Shown piece after piece: positions 19,380-29,183 of a DNA stretch of 64,000 nucleotides. The DNA is from Actinophytocola xanthii (GTDB lineage: Bacteria > Actinomycetota > Actinomycetes > Mycobacteriales > Pseudonocardiaceae). Both the position numbers and the translations under genes were made by a program. Each line of letters starts with the position of its first letter. Positions within the stretch are counted from its first letter, which is position 1. The notes beneath the pieces are model-generated. The model was not told where the DNA came from. It searched no databases and saw nothing but the letters and a program-made list of their open reading frames with translations. The stretch spans positions 1 through 64,000 of the forward strand of contig NZ_MSIE01000032.1 of the NCBI RefSeq assembly GCF_001921205.1. The letters are read 5' to 3'.

Positions 19380-19664
19380 GTGGATCCCCTGCGGCTTGTC
19401 TTGTATTGGGTACTGTTCGTCTTCTGGCTGTTCCTGACCGCGCGTGTCGTGGTGGAGCTCGTCCGAGCGTTCGCGAGGGAGTGGCGCCCGGCCGGCGGGG
19501 TTGCGGTAACGCTGGAGACCATCTACACAGTGACCGATCCTCCGGTCCGCCTGGTCCGTCGGCTGATCCCGATGGTCCGGATCGGAGGCGTAGGGCTGGA
19601 CCTATCGATTATGGTGCTGCTGTTGGTCGTGTTCATCCTGATGCGACTGGCCTATCCCGGGTGA
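19380..19664 (+). CDS. YggT family membrane protein
   Basis: Small integral membrane protein of 94 aa with two hydrophobic segments (about residues 5-25 and 72-92) separated by TVTDPPVRLVRRLIPMVRIGGVGLDLS, the YggT signature (DP[IV]xxxxRxxxPxxGxxDLS). Its function is not settled. It sits between sepF and divIVA, as in most actinobacteria and many firmicutes, suggesting a role in the division or elongation machinery. Start GTG 19380, 20 nt after sepF, with no strong ribosome site. Confidence 0.88.
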   Translation: MDPLRLVLYWVLFVFWLFLTARVVVELVRAFAREWRPAGGVAVTLETIYTVTDPPVRLVRRLIPMVRIGGVGLDLSIMVLLLVVFILMRLAYPG

Positions 19665-19710
19665 CGGGGACACCGGGCGGGCCGCAGCCAAGAGTGCGTG
19701 AGGTGATCAG

Positions 19711-20541
19711 ATGTCGTTGACCCCCGCTGACGTGCATAACGTCGCGTTCAGCAAGCCTCCCATTGGCAAGCGGGGCTACAACGAGGACGAGGTGGACGCG
19801 TTCCTCGACTTGGTCGAGGTGGAGCTCTCCCGCCTGATCGAGGAGAACAACGACCTGCGTGCGCAGGTCGAACAGCTCGACGCGCAGCTCGAGTCGGCCC
19901 GCGCCGACATCGAGGACGCGAGCCGCAACGTCGCACCGGCACCGGCGCCGGAGCCCCGGCGGTTGACGCCGGTGCCCCCGCCGAGCGCACTCGAGCAGAC
20001 CTCGCCGGGCCAGGCGGGTGGCGATCATCACGTCCAGGCCGCCAAGGTGCTCGGTCTCGCCCAGGAGATGGCCGACCGGCTCACCGGCGAGGCCAAGGCC
20101 GAGTCCGACAGCATGCTCGCCGAGGCGCGCACGAAGTCCGAGCAGCTGCTGTCCGACGCGCGGGCCAAGTCGGACACGATGGTCAACGAGGCGCGCACGC
20201 GGGCCGAGACGATGCTCAACGACGCCCGCACGCGGGCGGAGTCGCTCGAACGGCAGGCCAGGGACAAGGCCACCGCCCTCGAGCGGGACGCGCAGCGGCA
20301 GCACACCGAGGTGCTCGGGCAGGTGCAGACGGAGCGGACGGCGCTCGAGAAGAAGATCGACGAGCTGCGTACGTTCGAGCGGGAGTACCGGACCAGGTTG
20401 AAGATGCTGCTGGAATCCAGCCTTCGCGAGCTCGGTGACCGCGGCCCGGCCGCGCCGTCCAACCCGGCCGAGGGTGGCAGCAGGTCGGCGAGCGGGCAAC
20501 AGGGCTACGCCTTCGGACCCCGGGCCGCCGAGGCCGGCTGA
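19711..20541 (+). CDS. wag31: Wag31 / DivIVA polar growth scaffold
   Basis: Coiled-coil protein that marks negatively curved membrane at the poles and directs apical wall growth. The 276-aa protein begins with the DivIVA membrane-binding domain ([20 protein letters not shown], then [14 protein letters not shown]). A first coiled coil at about 30-75 and a Pro-rich break at about 77-95 are followed by a long coiled coil (about 108-235) rich in Ala/Glu/Arg/Lys with repeated EART, DART and SDAR units. GAGGTGATCAG precedes the ATG. It ends the classical dcw segment. Confidence 0.95.
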   Translation: MSLTPADVHNVAFSKPPIGKRGYNEDEVDAFLDLVEVELSRLIEENNDLRAQVEQLDAQLESARADIEDASRNVAPAPAPEPRRLTPVPPPSALEQTSPGQAGGDHHVQAAKVLGLAQEMADRLTGEAKAESDSMLAEARTKSEQLLSDARAKSDTMVNEARTRAETMLNDARTRAESLERQARDKATALERDAQRQHTEVLGQVQTERTALEKKIDELRTFEREYRTRLKMLLESSLRELGDRGPAAPSNPAEGGSRSASGQQGYAFGPRAAEAG

Positions 20542-20579
20542 CCCGTCCCCGTTCCCGCCGCGCCTCCTGCTGGGTACAC

Positions 20580-21281
20580 GTGCTGTACATCGTCCTCGCC
20601 CTCGTCCTCGCCGCGTTCGGCCTGCTGATCGCCGCCCTCACGACCGCCAACACGCTCTGGGCGTGGGTCTCGGTCACGATCAGCGTGGTCGCCGCCGCCC
20701 TGCTCATCGCCGACTGGGTGAGCACCAGGCGCCGTCCGCGGACACCCGCGACGGCGTCGGCCGCGACCACACGCGCCCCCGCCGGCCCTCCTCCCGCGGA
20801 GGCACCTGCCGGTGGGCCGCCGAGGGAACCGGTCGGCGCAGCGACCGGCGAGCCACCGGGCTCGTCCACGCTGACGGCGCCGCCGCCGACGGGGTTGTCG
20901 GAGGACCGGCCGCCAGAGAACCGGTCGCCCGAGGACCGGGACGCCCGGGAGCCGGTCTCCGGGCCACCGGTGGCGGTCGAGCCCGAGCGTGACGTGGAGC
21001 AGACCGCCGTCCATGGCACGCCGGTCCAGCCGCCGCCGCCGGACCAGGAGCCGGAGGAGGAGGCCACCGACGCGGCCGACCTGCTCGTGGTCTCGGAGCT
21101 GACCGCGGAGGTCCGGGTGGTGGACGAGCACCCGCGGTACCACCTCGGCAGCTGTCGCTGGCTGGCGACGAAGCAGACGCTCCCGCTCCCGGTCAACGAG
21201 GCCCGCCAGCTCGGCTTCACGCCCTGCGGCTACTGCGGACCGGACGCCGTGCTGGCCGCCCGGCACCGTGCCGCCCGCTGA
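20580..21281 (+). CDS. Membrane protein with Pro-rich linker and C-terminal Cys/His site, function unknown
   Basis: A 233-aa protein with start GTG 20580, 38 nt after wag31. Two N-terminal transmembrane helices (about residues 2-20 and 24-44) are followed by a long Pro/Glu/Ala/Arg-rich cytoplasmic linker (about 48-165). A compact C-terminal domain (about 175-225) contains YHLGSCRW and FTPCGYCGPD. The H-x3-C...C-x2-C spacing resembles the small Ada-like or nuclease-associated zinc modules in which YHxxxC pairs with PCxxC. Zinc binding is inferred. I do not recognise a named family. Its position after wag31 and before the ileS T-box suggests a cell-envelope house protein. Confidence 0.65.
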   Translation: MLYIVLALVLAAFGLLIAALTTANTLWAWVSVTISVVAAALLIADWVSTRRRPRTPATASAATTRAPAGPPPAEAPAGGPPREPVGAATGEPPGSSTLTAPPPTGLSEDRPPENRSPEDRDAREPVSGPPVAVEPERDVEQTAVHGTPVQPPPPDQEPEEEATDAADLLVVSELTAEVRVVDEHPRYHLGSCRWLATKQTLPLPVNEARQLGFTPCGYCGPDAVLAARHRAAR

Positions 21282-21309
21282 AGAACCGGTTTGCGGCTCC
21301 GGTTAGTCT

Positions 21310-21522
21310 TGTTGGTAGCGGCGTCGATCCGGCCATCACCGGGGAGCCTCCGGAAGAACGGGCGAGAGCCCCAGTAGAACCGGACGGGTAGGCCCGTCAC
21401 AGCCGACCAACGAGGGGTCATCGCGTACGGCGGTGGCAAACGGGGTGGTACCGCGGCGTTCGTCGTCCCCGTGCCGAAGCAGCACCGAACAGGCACAGGA
21501 ACGATCGACCGCGAGGAACCCG
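21310..21522 (+). promoter_or_regulatory. ileS T-box riboswitch (actinobacterial translational type)
   Basis: Untranslated leader of ileS. A -10 box TAGTCT (21304-21309) would start the RNA near 21315. A short stem I region carries an ATC triplet (21335-21337) in CCATCACCGG as the isoleucine specifier. The T-box bulge TGGTACCGCGG begins at 21446, with TGGT able to pair with the NCCA end of uncharged tRNA-Ile (discriminator A). It is followed by the complementary arm ending CGTCGTCCCC. The ileS Shine-Dalgarno GAGGAA is at 21513-21518 and no terminator is visible, so control is probably at translation, as reported for actinobacterial ileS leaders. Confidence 0.9.
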
Positions 21523-24500
21523 ATGGCATACCCCAAGGCGAAGCTGGGCACCGGCGAGGGAGTCGCCCGCCAGCCGGCCTTCCCGTCGCTCGAGCTGGCC
21601 GTGCTCGACTACTGGGACACCGACCGCACCTTCACCGCCTCCGTCGACGCACGCCCCGCCGGCACCAACGGTGCGAACGAGTTCGTCTTCTATGACGGCC
21701 CGCCGTTCGCCAACGGCCTGCCGCACTACGGGCACCTGCTGACCGGCTACGTCAAGGACGTCGTGCCCCGGTACCAGACCATGCGGGGCAAGCACGTCGA
21801 GCGGCGGTTCGGCTGGGACTGCCACGGGCTCCCCGCCGAGTTCGAGGCCGAGCAGCAGCTGGGGATCAAGACCAAGGCCGAGATCGAGGAGATGGGCGTC
21901 GCCGAGTTCAACGACGCCTGCCGCTCCTCGGTCCTGCGCTACACCGGTGCCTGGCGCGAGTACGTCACCCGCCAGGCGCGCTGGGTCGACTTCGACAACG
22001 ACTACAAGACGCTCGACACCGACTTCATGGAAAGCGTCATGTGGGCCTTCAAGTCCCTCTGGGACAAGGGCCTGATCTACGAGGGCTACCGCGTCCTCTG
22101 GTACTGCTGGCGCTGCGAGACGCCGCTGTCCAACACCGAGACCCGGATGGACGACGTCTACCTCGACCGGCAGGACCCCGCCGTCACCGTCGGCCTGCGG
22201 CTGGAGACCGGCGAGCTCGCCCTGGTCTGGACGACCACGCCCTGGACGCTGCCGAGCAACCTGGCCATGGCCGTGCACCCCGACGTCGACTACGTCACCG
22301 TCGAGCACGACGGCGAGAGGTACGTCCTCGCCGAGGCCAGGCTCGCCGCCTACGCCCGTGAGCTGGGCGAGGACCCGCCGGTGCTGGCCCGGTTCAAGGG
22401 CGCGGACCTGCTCGGTCGCACCTACACCCCGCCGTTCGACTTCTTCCTCGGCCACGAGAACGCCCACCAGGTCCTCGCCGCCGACTACGTGACCACCGAG
22501 GACGGCACCGGCATCGTGCACATCGCGCCGGCCTTCGGTGAGGAGGACAAGGTGGTGACCGACGCCGCCGGCATCACGCCGGTGACGCCGGTCGACGCGC
22601 GCGGCCGGTTCGACGCGCAGGTGCCGCCCTACGAGGGCATGCACGTCTTCGACGCCAACGGCCAGATCATCCGCGACCTGCGGGCGGCCGGCTCACTGCT
22701 GCGGCACGAGACCTACGACCACCCGTACCCGCACTGCTGGCGCTGCGGCAACCCGCTGATCCAGCGTGCGGTCTCGTCCTGGTTCGTCGCGGTGACCCAG
22801 TTCCGCGACCGCATGGTGGAGCTGAACAAGGAGATCAACTGGGTGCCCGGCCACGTCCGGGACGGGCAGTTCGGCAAGTGGCTGGAGAACGCCCGCGACT
22901 GGTCGATCTCCCGCAACCGGTACTGGGGCTCGCCGATCCCGGTCTGGGTCTCCGACGACCCGGCCCACCCGCGCGTCGACGTCTACGGCTCCCTCGACGA
23001 GCTCGAGCGCGACTTCGGCGTCCGGCCGGCCGACCTGCACCGGCCGCACATCGACGAGCTGACCCGGCCCAACCCGGACGACCCCACCGGCCGCTCGACG
23101 ATGCGCCGGGTGCCGGAGGTGCTCGACTGCTGGTTCGAGTCCGGGTCGATGCCCTACGCGCAGGTGCACTACCCGTTCGAGAACCGCGAGTGGTTCGAGC
23201 ACCACTACCCGGGCGACTTCATCGTCGAGTACAACGGGCAGACCCGCGGCTGGTTCTACACCATGCACGTGCTGGCCACGGCGCTGTTCGACCGGCCGGC
23301 GTTCCGCAACTGCGTCGCGCACGGCATCGTGCTCGGCGACGACGGGCAGAAGATGTCCAAGTCGCGGCGGAACTACCCGGACGTGAACGAGGTGTTCGGC
23401 CGGGACGGCTCGGACGCCATGCGCTGGTTCCTGATGGGCTCGCCGATCCTGCGCGGCGGCGACCTCGTGGTCACCGAGCGCGGCATCCGCGACGCGGTCC
23501 GGCAGGCGGTCCTGCCGCTGTGGAACTGCTGGTACTTCCTGGCGCTCTACGCGAACGCCGAGGGCACCTCCGGCCGGTGGCGGACCGACTCCGCGCACGT
23601 GCTGGACCGGTACGTCCTGGCCAAGACCCACTCGCTGGTGGAGTCGACGACGGCCGCGCTGGACCGGTACGACCTGTCCGGCGCGTGCGCCGGGGTGCGG
23701 GACTACCTGGAGGCGCTGACCAACTGGTACGTGCGCCGCTCGCGGGACCGCTTCTGGGACGGCGACCGGGACGCGATCGACACCCTGCACGCCGTGCTGG
23801 AGGTGGTCTCCCGGGTGACCGCGCCGCTGCTGCCGCTGACCGCGGAGGTGGTCTGGCGCGGGCTGACCGGCGAGCGCTCGGTGCACCTGGCCGACTGGCC
23901 GGAGGCCGACGCGCTCCCGGCCGACGACGACCTGGTGACCGCGATGGACCGGGTGCGCCAGGTCTGCTCGTCCGCGCTGGCCCTGCGCAAGTCCAACAAG
24001 CTTCGGGTGCGGCTGCCGCTGGCCTCGCTGGTCGTGGCCGCGCCGGACGCGGCGGTGCTGGAGCCGTTCACCGAGCTGATCGCCGACGAGGTGAACGTCA
24101 AGGAGGTCCGGCTGACCACCGACGTCGCCGCGCACGGCCACTTCGAGCTCGTGGTCAACGCGCGTGCCTGCGGCCCCCGGCTGGGCGCCGACACGCAGAA
24201 GGTGATCCGCGCGGTCAAGGCGGGGGAGTGGACCCTGCAGCCCGCCGAGGGCGGCGACAAGGTCGTGGCGGCCGGCATCGAGCTGTTGCCCGGCGAGTTC
24301 CAGCGCCGGCTGGTCGCGACCGACACCGGCGCCACCGCGGAGCTGCCGGCCAGCTCCGGCCTGGTCGTGCTGGACACCGCGGTGACCCCCGAGCTCGAGG
24401 CCGAGGGCGTCGCCCGCGACCTGGTGCGGGTGGTCCAGCAGGCCCGCCGCGAGGCCGGGCTGGAGGTGTCCGACCGGATCGCGCTGACCGTGCGGGCCGA

Positions 24501-24648
24501 GCCGTCGGTGGTGGAGGCGCTCCGGGCGTTCGAGTCCTTCGTCGCCGGTGAGACGCTGGCCGACTCCGTCGCCTACGGCCCCGCGGAGGGCTTCGCCGGC
24601 ACGGTCGGCGACGGTGCCGAGGTCGTCGTGGCCGTCACCAGGGTGTGA
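21523..24648 (+). CDS. ileS: Isoleucyl-tRNA synthetase IleS
   Basis: Class I aminoacyl-tRNA synthetase that charges tRNA-Ile and edits valine. 1041 aa, typical of the long (eukaryote-like, type 2) bacterial IleS, which tends to be less sensitive to mupirocin. The HIGH motif is HYGH (68-71) and KMSKS is at 610-614. The editing domain shows TTPWTLPSN and [19 protein letters not shown] 21523 has GAGGAA 4 nt upstream, at the end of the T-box leader. Expression should rise when charged tRNA-Ile is scarce. The stop overlaps the next GTG (GTGA). Confidence 0.97.
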   Translation: MAYPKAKLGTGEGVARQPAFPSLELAVLDYWDTDRTFTASVDARPAGTNGANEFVFYDGPPFANGLPHYGHLLTGYVKDVVPRYQTMRGKHVERRFGWDCHGLPAEFEAEQQLGIKTKAEIEEMGVAEFNDACRSSVLRYTGAWREYVTRQARWVDFDNDYKTLDTDFMESVMWAFKSLWDKGLIYEGYRVLWYCWRCETPLSNTETRMDDVYLDRQDPAVTVGLRLETGELALVWTTTPWTLPSNLAMAVHPDVDYVTVEHDGERYVLAEARLAAYARELGEDPPVLARFKGADLLGRTYTPPFDFFLGHENAHQVLAADYVTTEDGTGIVHIAPAFGEEDKVVTDAAGITPVTPVDARGRFDAQVPPYEGMHVFDANGQIIRDLRAAGSLLRHETYDHPYPHCWRCGNPLIQRAVSSWFVAVTQFRDRMVELNKEINWVPGHVRDGQFGKWLENARDWSISRNRYWGSPIPVWVSDDPAHPRVDVYGSLDELERDFGVRPADLHRPHIDELTRPNPDDPTGRSTMRRVPEVLDCWFESGSMPYAQVHYPFENREWFEHHYPGDFIVEYNGQTRGWFYTMHVLATALFDRPAFRNCVAHGIVLGDDGQKMSKSRRNYPDVNEVFGRDGSDAMRWFLMGSPILRGGDLVVTERGIRDAVRQAVLPLWNCWYFLALYANAEGTSGRWRTDSAHVLDRYVLAKTHSLVESTTAALDRYDLSGACAGVRDYLEALTNWYVRRSRDRFWDGDRDAIDTLHAVLEVVSRVTAPLLPLTAEVVWRGLTGERSVHLADWPEADALPADDDLVTAMDRVRQVCSSALALRKSNKLRVRLPLASLVVAAPDAAVLEPFTELIADEVNVKEVRLTTDVAAHGHFELVVNARACGPRLGADTQKVIRAVKAGEWTLQPAEGGDKVVAAGIELLPGEFQRRLVATDTGATAELPASSGLVVLDTAVTPELEAEGVARDLVRVVQQARREAGLEVSDRIALTVRAEPSVVEALRAFESFVAGETLADSVAYGPAEGFAGTVGDGAEVVVAVTRV

Positions 24649-24947
24649 CGTCCCCCGACTCCCGGCCCGGCGTGGTCCGCTTCCCGGTCCGGGTCAAGCC
24701 GGCCGCCCGCCGCGAGGCGGTGGGCGGCCGCTGGCCCGGTCCCCGCGGCGACGCCCTCGTGGTCGCGGTCACCGCGCCCGCCGTGGACGGCAAGGCCAAC
24801 GAGGCGGTCCGCCGGGCCCTCGCCACGGCCTTCGCCGTCCGGCGCCAGGACGTCGAGATCGTCTCCGGCACCCACTCCCGGGACAAGCTCGTCGAGCTCA
24901 GCAATGCCCCGCGGGCATCCGCGCTCCTCACCCATCTTCTTGGCTGA
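24645..24947 (+). CDS. DUF167 (YggU) family protein
   Basis: Small soluble protein of 100 aa; function unknown across the family. The family core is clear: [14 protein letters not shown], then [25 protein letters not shown], then [12 protein letters not shown]. The GTG start overlaps the ileS stop, so it is translated with ileS and sits under the same T-box. Its last 20 bases overlap the 3' end of the convergent peptidase gene. Confidence 0.88.
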   Translation: MTSPDSRPGVVRFPVRVKPAARREAVGGRWPGPRGDALVVAVTAPAVDGKANEAVRRALATAFAVRRQDVEIVSGTHSRDKLVELSNAPRASALLTHLLG

Positions 24948-25959
24948 GGGTCCAGACTGCGGCGGCCAGCGCGGCCGTGGTGCGGCCCAGCAGCTCTGGG
25001 TCGATGTTGGCGGTGGTGTCGCAGGCCCGGTGGTAGCAGGGGTCGAAGGGCTTGCCCGCGGTGCCGCCCCACTTCCGGGCCTGCTCGGGGGTCTTGGTGC
25101 CCTCGGCGCCGGTGAACACGCCACCGGTGGGGATGCCGGCGTCGGCGAACGGGGCGTGGTCGGAGCGGCCGGCGAGGTCGACCGGCTCGGTCTCGATCCC
25201 GGCATCGGCGAAGTGGCCGTTCAGCAGGCGTTCGAAGGCGGCCGAGCCCTCGGGCTGGCCCGAGGACGAGTAGACGAAGTAGCCTCCGTTCGGCGACGCG
25301 ATCATGTCGAAGTTGAGGTAGCCGTCGATCCGCTCGAGCTCGTCGGCGGGGAGCCGGCGCACGTAGTGGGCCGACCCCACCAGGCCTACCTCCTCGGCAC
25401 CCCACCAGGCGAACCTCAGCTGCCTCGCCGGCCGCGGGTCCTGTTCGGCGACGGTCAGCGCGACCTCCAGCAGCGCAGCCGTCCCGGAGCCGTTGTCGTT
25501 GATCCCCGGCCCGGCCGCCACCCCGTCGGCGTGAGCGCCGAACATCATGACCGCGTTCTCGTCGCCGCCCGGCCAGTCGGCGACCAGGTTGTAGCCGGTG
25601 CCGCCGGAGGAGAACTCCTGCAGCGTGGTGGTGTACCCGGCGGCGTCCAGCGCGGACCGCACGTACTCCAGGCCGGCCAGGTGGCCGGGCCGGCCGTGTG
25701 CCCGGTTCCCGCCGTTGGCCTCGGCGATCCGTTGCAGCTGAACCAGATGCGCCTGGACGTCGGCGACCGGGACGTCCGGCACCGGGCGACCGGGGCTCGA
25801 GACCGGCGGCGCCGGCGGGCTTGACGAGGCCGGTGCCCGGGAGGGTCCTGGCGGCGCGGAGGTCTCGGACGGCGCGGAGGTCTCGGTCGGTGCCGAGCAC
25901 GCCGCGAGCGCCACGGTGGCCGCGGCACCGGCGGCGACCAGCAGCCGACGAGCTCCCAT
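24928..25959 (-). CDS. M28 family zinc aminopeptidase, lipoprotein
   Basis: Secreted peptidase anchored by a lipid. ATG 25959 has GGAGGG about 6 nt upstream. The 343-aa precursor has an Arg-Arg signal peptide with lipobox LAAC (Cys21), then a Ser/Pro/Thr-rich linker (about 22-62), a PA-like N-terminal part and the M28 catalytic domain. Metal ligands are visible as GAHADGV, GINDNGSGTAALLE, WWGAEEVGLVGS (catalytic Glu and ligand), NFDMI and the C-terminal HRACDT. It resembles secreted aminopeptidase Y/S-type enzymes. A TTG at 25986 is in frame but has no ribosome site. It runs convergent to the DUF167 gene with a 20-nt overlap. Confidence 0.9.
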   Translation of the reverse strand: MGARRLLVAAGAAATVALAACSAPTETSAPSETSAPPGPSRAPASSSPPAPPVSSPGRPVPDVPVADVQAHLVQLQRIAEANGGNRAHGRPGHLAGLEYVRSALDAAGYTTTLQEFSSGGTGYNLVADWPGGDENAVMMFGAHADGVAAGPGINDNGSGTAALLEVALTVAEQDPRPARQLRFAWWGAEEVGLVGSAHYVRRLPADELERIDGYLNFDMIASPNGGYFVYSSSGQPEGSAAFERLLNGHFADAGIETEPVDLAGRSDHAPFADAGIPTGGVFTGAEGTKTPEQARKWGGTAGKPFDPCYHRACDTTANIDPELLGRTTAALAAAVWTLSQEDG

Positions 25960-25996
25960 GGCGATCCCTCCAACGAGTGCCGGCAACTCGCCAACG

Positions 25997-26025
25997 TGTC
26001 AACGGTACGGCCAGCACGATAGGTT
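25997..26025 (+). promoter_or_regulatory. Promoter of the antiporter gene
   Basis: TGTCAA (25997-26002), a 17-nt spacer and TAGGTT (26020-26025) give a plausible SigA-type promoter. It leaves a ~35-nt leader carrying GGAGGAG before the GTG at 26067. It lies in the 107-nt gap shared with the divergent peptidase. Confidence 0.45.
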
Positions 26026-26066
26026 CGCCTCGACGGAAGGTCTCGCCGACGCAGGAGGAGGTGCGT

Positions 26067-27554
26067 GTGTCCCCCGAGCTCTCCGTGGTGCTCGGGGCGG
26101 TAGCGGCCGTCCTGCTGGTCGCCGTGGTCGCGGTGCGGGTCTCGGTCCGGCTCGGCTTCCCGTCACTGCTGTTCTACCTCGGGATCGGGGTCGTCCTCGG
26201 CGAGGCCGGCATCGGCGTCGAGTTCGAGAACGCCGCGCTCACCGAGTCGCTCGGGCTTGCCGCGCTGGTGCTCATCCTCACCGAGGGCGGGCTCACGACA
26301 CGCTGGACACAGGTGAAGGCCTCGCTGTGGCCGGGGATCGTGCTGTCCACTGTGGCCGTCGGGGTCAGCGTCGTGGTGACCGGCGCCGCACTGCACTGGC
26401 TGCTCGGCCTGGACATGCGCCTGGCCCTGCTCTGGGGCGCGGTGCTCGCACCGACCGACGCGGCGGCGGTGTTCAGCGTGCTGCGCAACGTCTCGGTGAG
26501 CCGGCGGCTGGTCGGCGCGCTCGAGCTCGAGTCCGGCATGAACGACGCCCCCGCCTACATCGCGGTGGTCCTGCTCGCCTCGGGCGGCACGCTCACCTGG
26601 GACGTGCCGTTCATGATGCTCTACGAGCTCCTGGCGGGCGCGCTGCTGGGTTTCGGTCTCGGTTGGCTCGGGGCGGAGGCACTGCGCCGGGCTGCCCTTC
26701 CCGCCACCGGTCTCTATCCACTTGCGACGGTCTCGGTGTCGGTTCTGGCCTACTCCGGCGGTTCCGCGCTGCACGCGTCCGGCCTGCTTGCCGCGTACGT
26801 GTCCGCGCTGGTGCTCGGCAACTCGCGGCTCCCGCACCGCGCCGACACCCGCTCCTTCGCCGAGGGGCTGGGCATGCTCTCCCAGATCGGCCTGTTCGTC
26901 CTGCTCGGGTTGTTCATGTCGCCGGACCGACTGCTCGAGGCCGTGGTGCCGGGACTGGTCGCCGGTGCGGTGGTCACCCTGCTCGCCCGCCCGCTCTCGG
27001 TGGCCGTGTCGCTGACGCCTTTCCGCATGCGCTGGCGCGACCAGCTGTTCCTGTCCTGGGCCGGGCTGCGCGGCGCCGTGCCGATCGTGCTCGCCATGAT
27101 CCCGATAACCGAGGGCCTGCCGGGCGCGCGTGACCTGGTCGACGCGGTGTTCGTGCTGGTCATCGTGTTGACCCTGGTCCAGGGCAGCACGTTACAGCTG
27201 CTCGCCCGGCTGCTCGGGCTTGGCCACGGGGCGCGGTCGCACGAGGTCGACGTGGACGCCGCGCCGCTCGACGAGATGGGTGCGGTCCTGCTCCAGGTCC
27301 GCATCCCCTCGGGATCGAAGATGCACGGCGTGTACCTGACCGAGCTGAGGCTGCCGAAGGGCGCGACGGTCAGCCTGCTGGTGCGCGAGGGCGTCGGGCA
27401 CACCCCCTCGCCGACGACCCGGTTGCAGGAGCAGGACCAGCTCCTGGTGGTGGCCACCGAGCAGGTCCGGGCCGAGACCGAGCACCGCATCCGCGCCGTG
27501 GACCGGGCGGGCCGGCTGGCGCGTTGGCGGGGCGAGACCGGCCGGGAGGAGTGA
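26067..27554 (+). CDS. CPA1-type K+(Na+)/H+ antiporter with C-terminal RCK/TrkA-C domain (NhaP2/CvrA-like)
   Basis: Membrane cation/proton antiporter. GTG 26067 is chosen because GGAGGAG (26054-26060) ends 6 nt before it; GTG 26061 would abut the ribosome site. The 495-aa product has about 12-13 hydrophobic helices with the CPA1 core motifs LAPTDAAAVFS and ELESGMNDAPAYI, and WAGLRGAVPIVLA in the last helices. Residues about 400-475 form a soluble TrkA-C-like domain (DEMGAVLLQVRIPSGSKM... LPKGATVSLLVREG... EQDQLLVVA), which in relatives binds nucleotide ligands to gate transport. The substrate ion cannot be decided from sequence. It converges on sthA with 15 nt between stops. Confidence 0.88.
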   Translation: MSPELSVVLGAVAAVLLVAVVAVRVSVRLGFPSLLFYLGIGVVLGEAGIGVEFENAALTESLGLAALVLILTEGGLTTRWTQVKASLWPGIVLSTVAVGVSVVVTGAALHWLLGLDMRLALLWGAVLAPTDAAAVFSVLRNVSVSRRLVGALELESGMNDAPAYIAVVLLASGGTLTWDVPFMMLYELLAGALLGFGLGWLGAEALRRAALPATGLYPLATVSVSVLAYSGGSALHASGLLAAYVSALVLGNSRLPHRADTRSFAEGLGMLSQIGLFVLLGLFMSPDRLLEAVVPGLVAGAVVTLLARPLSVAVSLTPFRMRWRDQLFLSWAGLRGAVPIVLAMIPITEGLPGARDLVDAVFVLVIVLTLVQGSTLQLLARLLGLGHGARSHEVDVDAAPLDEMGAVLLQVRIPSGSKMHGVYLTELRLPKGATVSLLVREGVGHTPSPTTRLQEQDQLLVVATEQVRAETEHRIRAVDRAGRLARWRGETGREE

Positions 27555-27569
27555 CCCCGGGCGGTCGGA

Positions 27570-28982
27570 TCAGTCGGTCAGCTGGTTGACCTGGCGGATC
27601 TTGTTCGTCGCGTCGAGCGCCGCGACCTTGTAGGACTCCGCGAGCGTCGGGTAGTTGAACACCGTGTCCACGAGGTAGTCCACCGTCCCGCCAAGGCCCA
27701 TCACGGCCTGTCCGATGTGGACGAGCTCGGTCGCGCCGGTGCCGAACACGTGAACGCCGAGCAGGGACCTGGTGTCCGGCGAGACGAGCAGCTTCAGCAC
27801 GCCGTAGGAGTCGCCGATGATCTGGCCCCGGGCCAGCTCGCGGTAGCGGGACACGCCGACCTCGAACGGGATCCGCTCCTCGGTCAGCTCGTCCTCGGTG
27901 CGTCCGATGTAGCTGATCTCGGGGATCGTGTAGATCCCGATCGGCTGGAGCTCGTGCATCGGGTGCGCGGGCTCACCGCAGGCGTGGTGCGCGGCGAGCC
28001 TGCCCTGCTCCATCGAGGTCGCGGCGAGGGCCGGGAAGCCGATCACGTCACCGACCGCGTAGATGTTGTCGACCTCGGTGCGGAAGGTGTCGTCGACGGT
28101 GATCCGGCCGCGCTTGTCCGCGCTGAGCCCGGCCGCCGGCAGGTCGAGGTGGTCGGTCATGCCCTGCCGGCCCGCGGAGTACAGCACGGTCTCGGCGGGG
28201 ATCTTCTTCCCGCTCTCGAGGATGGTGACCGTGCCCTTGGCGTAGCGCTCGACCGCGGTCACCGTCTCGCCGAACCGGAAGGTCACCGCGAGGTCGCGCA
28301 GGTGGTACTTGAGCGCCTCGACGACCTCGGTGTCGCAGAACTCGAGCATCCGCATCCGCTGCTCGATCACCGTGACCTTGGTTCCCAGTCCGGCGAACAT
28401 CGACGCGTACTCGATGCCGATCACCCCGGCGCCGACGACGACCATCGAGCGCGGGATGCGCTCCAGCCCGAGGATGCCGTCCGAGTCGATGATGGTCTGG
28501 TCGTCGAAATCCACTGTGGGCGGACGGGCGGGGGAGGTGCCGGTGGCGATCACGACCTTGTCGGCGGTGACCGAGCGGGCGTGCCCGGTCCCGTCGGAGA
28601 TCTGCAGCGTGTGGCGGTCGATGAACTTGCCCATCCCCGGGAGCACGGTGATGCCGTTGCGGGTGAGCTGGGCGCGGATGACATCCACCTCGCGGCCGAC
28701 GACGTGGCTCGTCCTGGCGGTGAGGTCGCCGATCGTGATCTCGTCCTTGACGCGGTAGCTCTGGCCGTACAGCTCGCGCTGGCTCATCCCGGTCAGGTAA
28801 AGGACGGCCTCGCGCAGGGTCTTGGAGGGGATGGTGCCGGTGTTGATGCAGACGCCGCCCATCATCGTGCGGCGCTCGACCAGGCCGACTCTCGCCCCGA
28901 GCTTGGCGGCCGCGATCGCCGCACGCTGGCCGCCCGGGCCCGAACCGAGAACCAGCACGTCGAAGTCGCTCATGTCGGTCAT
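27570..28982 (-). CDS. sthA: Soluble pyridine nucleotide transhydrogenase SthA (Si-specific)
   Basis: FAD enzyme moving hydride between NADPH and NAD+. ATG 28982 is chosen because a -10-like CAGACT ends 7 nt upstream; upstream codons run through the promoter. The 470-aa protein matches family length. The FAD loop is [10 protein letters not shown], the region [21 protein letters not shown] holds a Cys but lacks the CxxxxC disulfide of dihydrolipoamide dehydrogenase (CINTGT instead of CLNVGC), which separates SthA from lipoamide dehydrogenase. The NAD(P) loop is [15 protein letters not shown]. The C-terminal dimerisation domain contains [17 protein letters not shown] in place of the usual HAHPT active-site His. 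Confidence 0.93.
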   Translation of the reverse strand: MTDMSDFDVLVLGSGPGGQRAAIAAAKLGARVGLVERRTMMGGVCINTGTIPSKTLREAVLYLTGMSQRELYGQSYRVKDEITIGDLTARTSHVVGREVDVIRAQLTRNGITVLPGMGKFIDRHTLQISDGTGHARSVTADKVVIATGTSPARPPTVDFDDQTIIDSDGILGLERIPRSMVVVGAGVIGIEYASMFAGLGTKVTVIEQRMRMLEFCDTEVVEALKYHLRDLAVTFRFGETVTAVERYAKGTVTILESGKKIPAETVLYSAGRQGMTDHLDLPAAGLSADKRGRITVDDTFRTEVDNIYAVGDVIGFPALAATSMEQGRLAAHHACGEPAHPMHELQPIGIYTIPEISYIGRTEDELTEERIPFEVGVSRYRELARGQIIGDSYGVLKLLVSPDTRSLLGVHVFGTGATELVHIGQAVMGLGGTVDYLVDTVFNYPTLAESYKVAALDATNKIRQVNQLTD

Positions 28983-28989
28983 GTCGGCC

Positions 28990-28995
28990 AGTCTG
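28990..28995 (-). promoter_or_regulatory. -10-like box of sthA
   Basis: Read on the minus strand, CAGACT is followed by seven bases and the sthA ATG. No Shine-Dalgarno sequence is present. It lies 22 bp from the -10 box of the SAM-IV transcript on the other strand, so the two promoters are back to back and must share their -35 region. Confidence 0.45.
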
Positions 28996-29017
28996 GCAAG
29001 TTCTGAGTGGAATCGGC

Positions 29018-29023
29018 TACTCT
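29018..29023 (+). promoter_or_regulatory. -10 box of the SAM-IV transcript
   Basis: TACTCT lies about 10 nt before the first bases of the riboswitch P1 stem, placing the transcript start near 29030. No clear -35 box is present. Confidence 0.5.
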
Positions 29024-29029
29024 TCACCC

Positions 29030-29150
29030 CGAAGGTCATGAGTGTCAGCGCCAAGCCCCGGCTCGCTGACCGGCAACCCTCCTACCGCGGTGGGGTGCCC
29101 CGGGTGAGGACCTGGCCCTCCGCGAGGTGCGGGCGGGCAAGCGCGGGCCC
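29030..29150 (+). promoter_or_regulatory. SAM-IV riboswitch
   Basis: The S-adenosylmethionine sensor of actinobacteria, in the 5' leader of the class V aminotransferase. P1 is formed by AGGTC (29033-29037) with GACCT (29109-29113). Between them are the conserved core segments CATGAGTGTCAGCG, CAAGCCCCGGC, GCTGACCGGCAACCCTCC and GGTGGGGTGCCCCGGGTGA. The 3' part (CCTCCGCGAGGTGCGGGCGGG) can form the extra P5 hairpin and pseudoknot that separates SAM-IV from SAM-I. The motif arrangement is recognised from memory of the family; a covariance-model search was not possible. Expected effect: high SAM lowers expression of the downstream gene. Confidence 0.85.
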
Positions 29151-29183
29151 CCGGACGGGGTCCCCGACCCGGGAGAACCCGAG

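Noticed and set aside
25984-25986. TTG 25986 as start of the M28 peptidase
   Set aside because: No ribosome site; it would add nine residues before a good lipoprotein signal, whereas ATG 25959 has GGAGGG.
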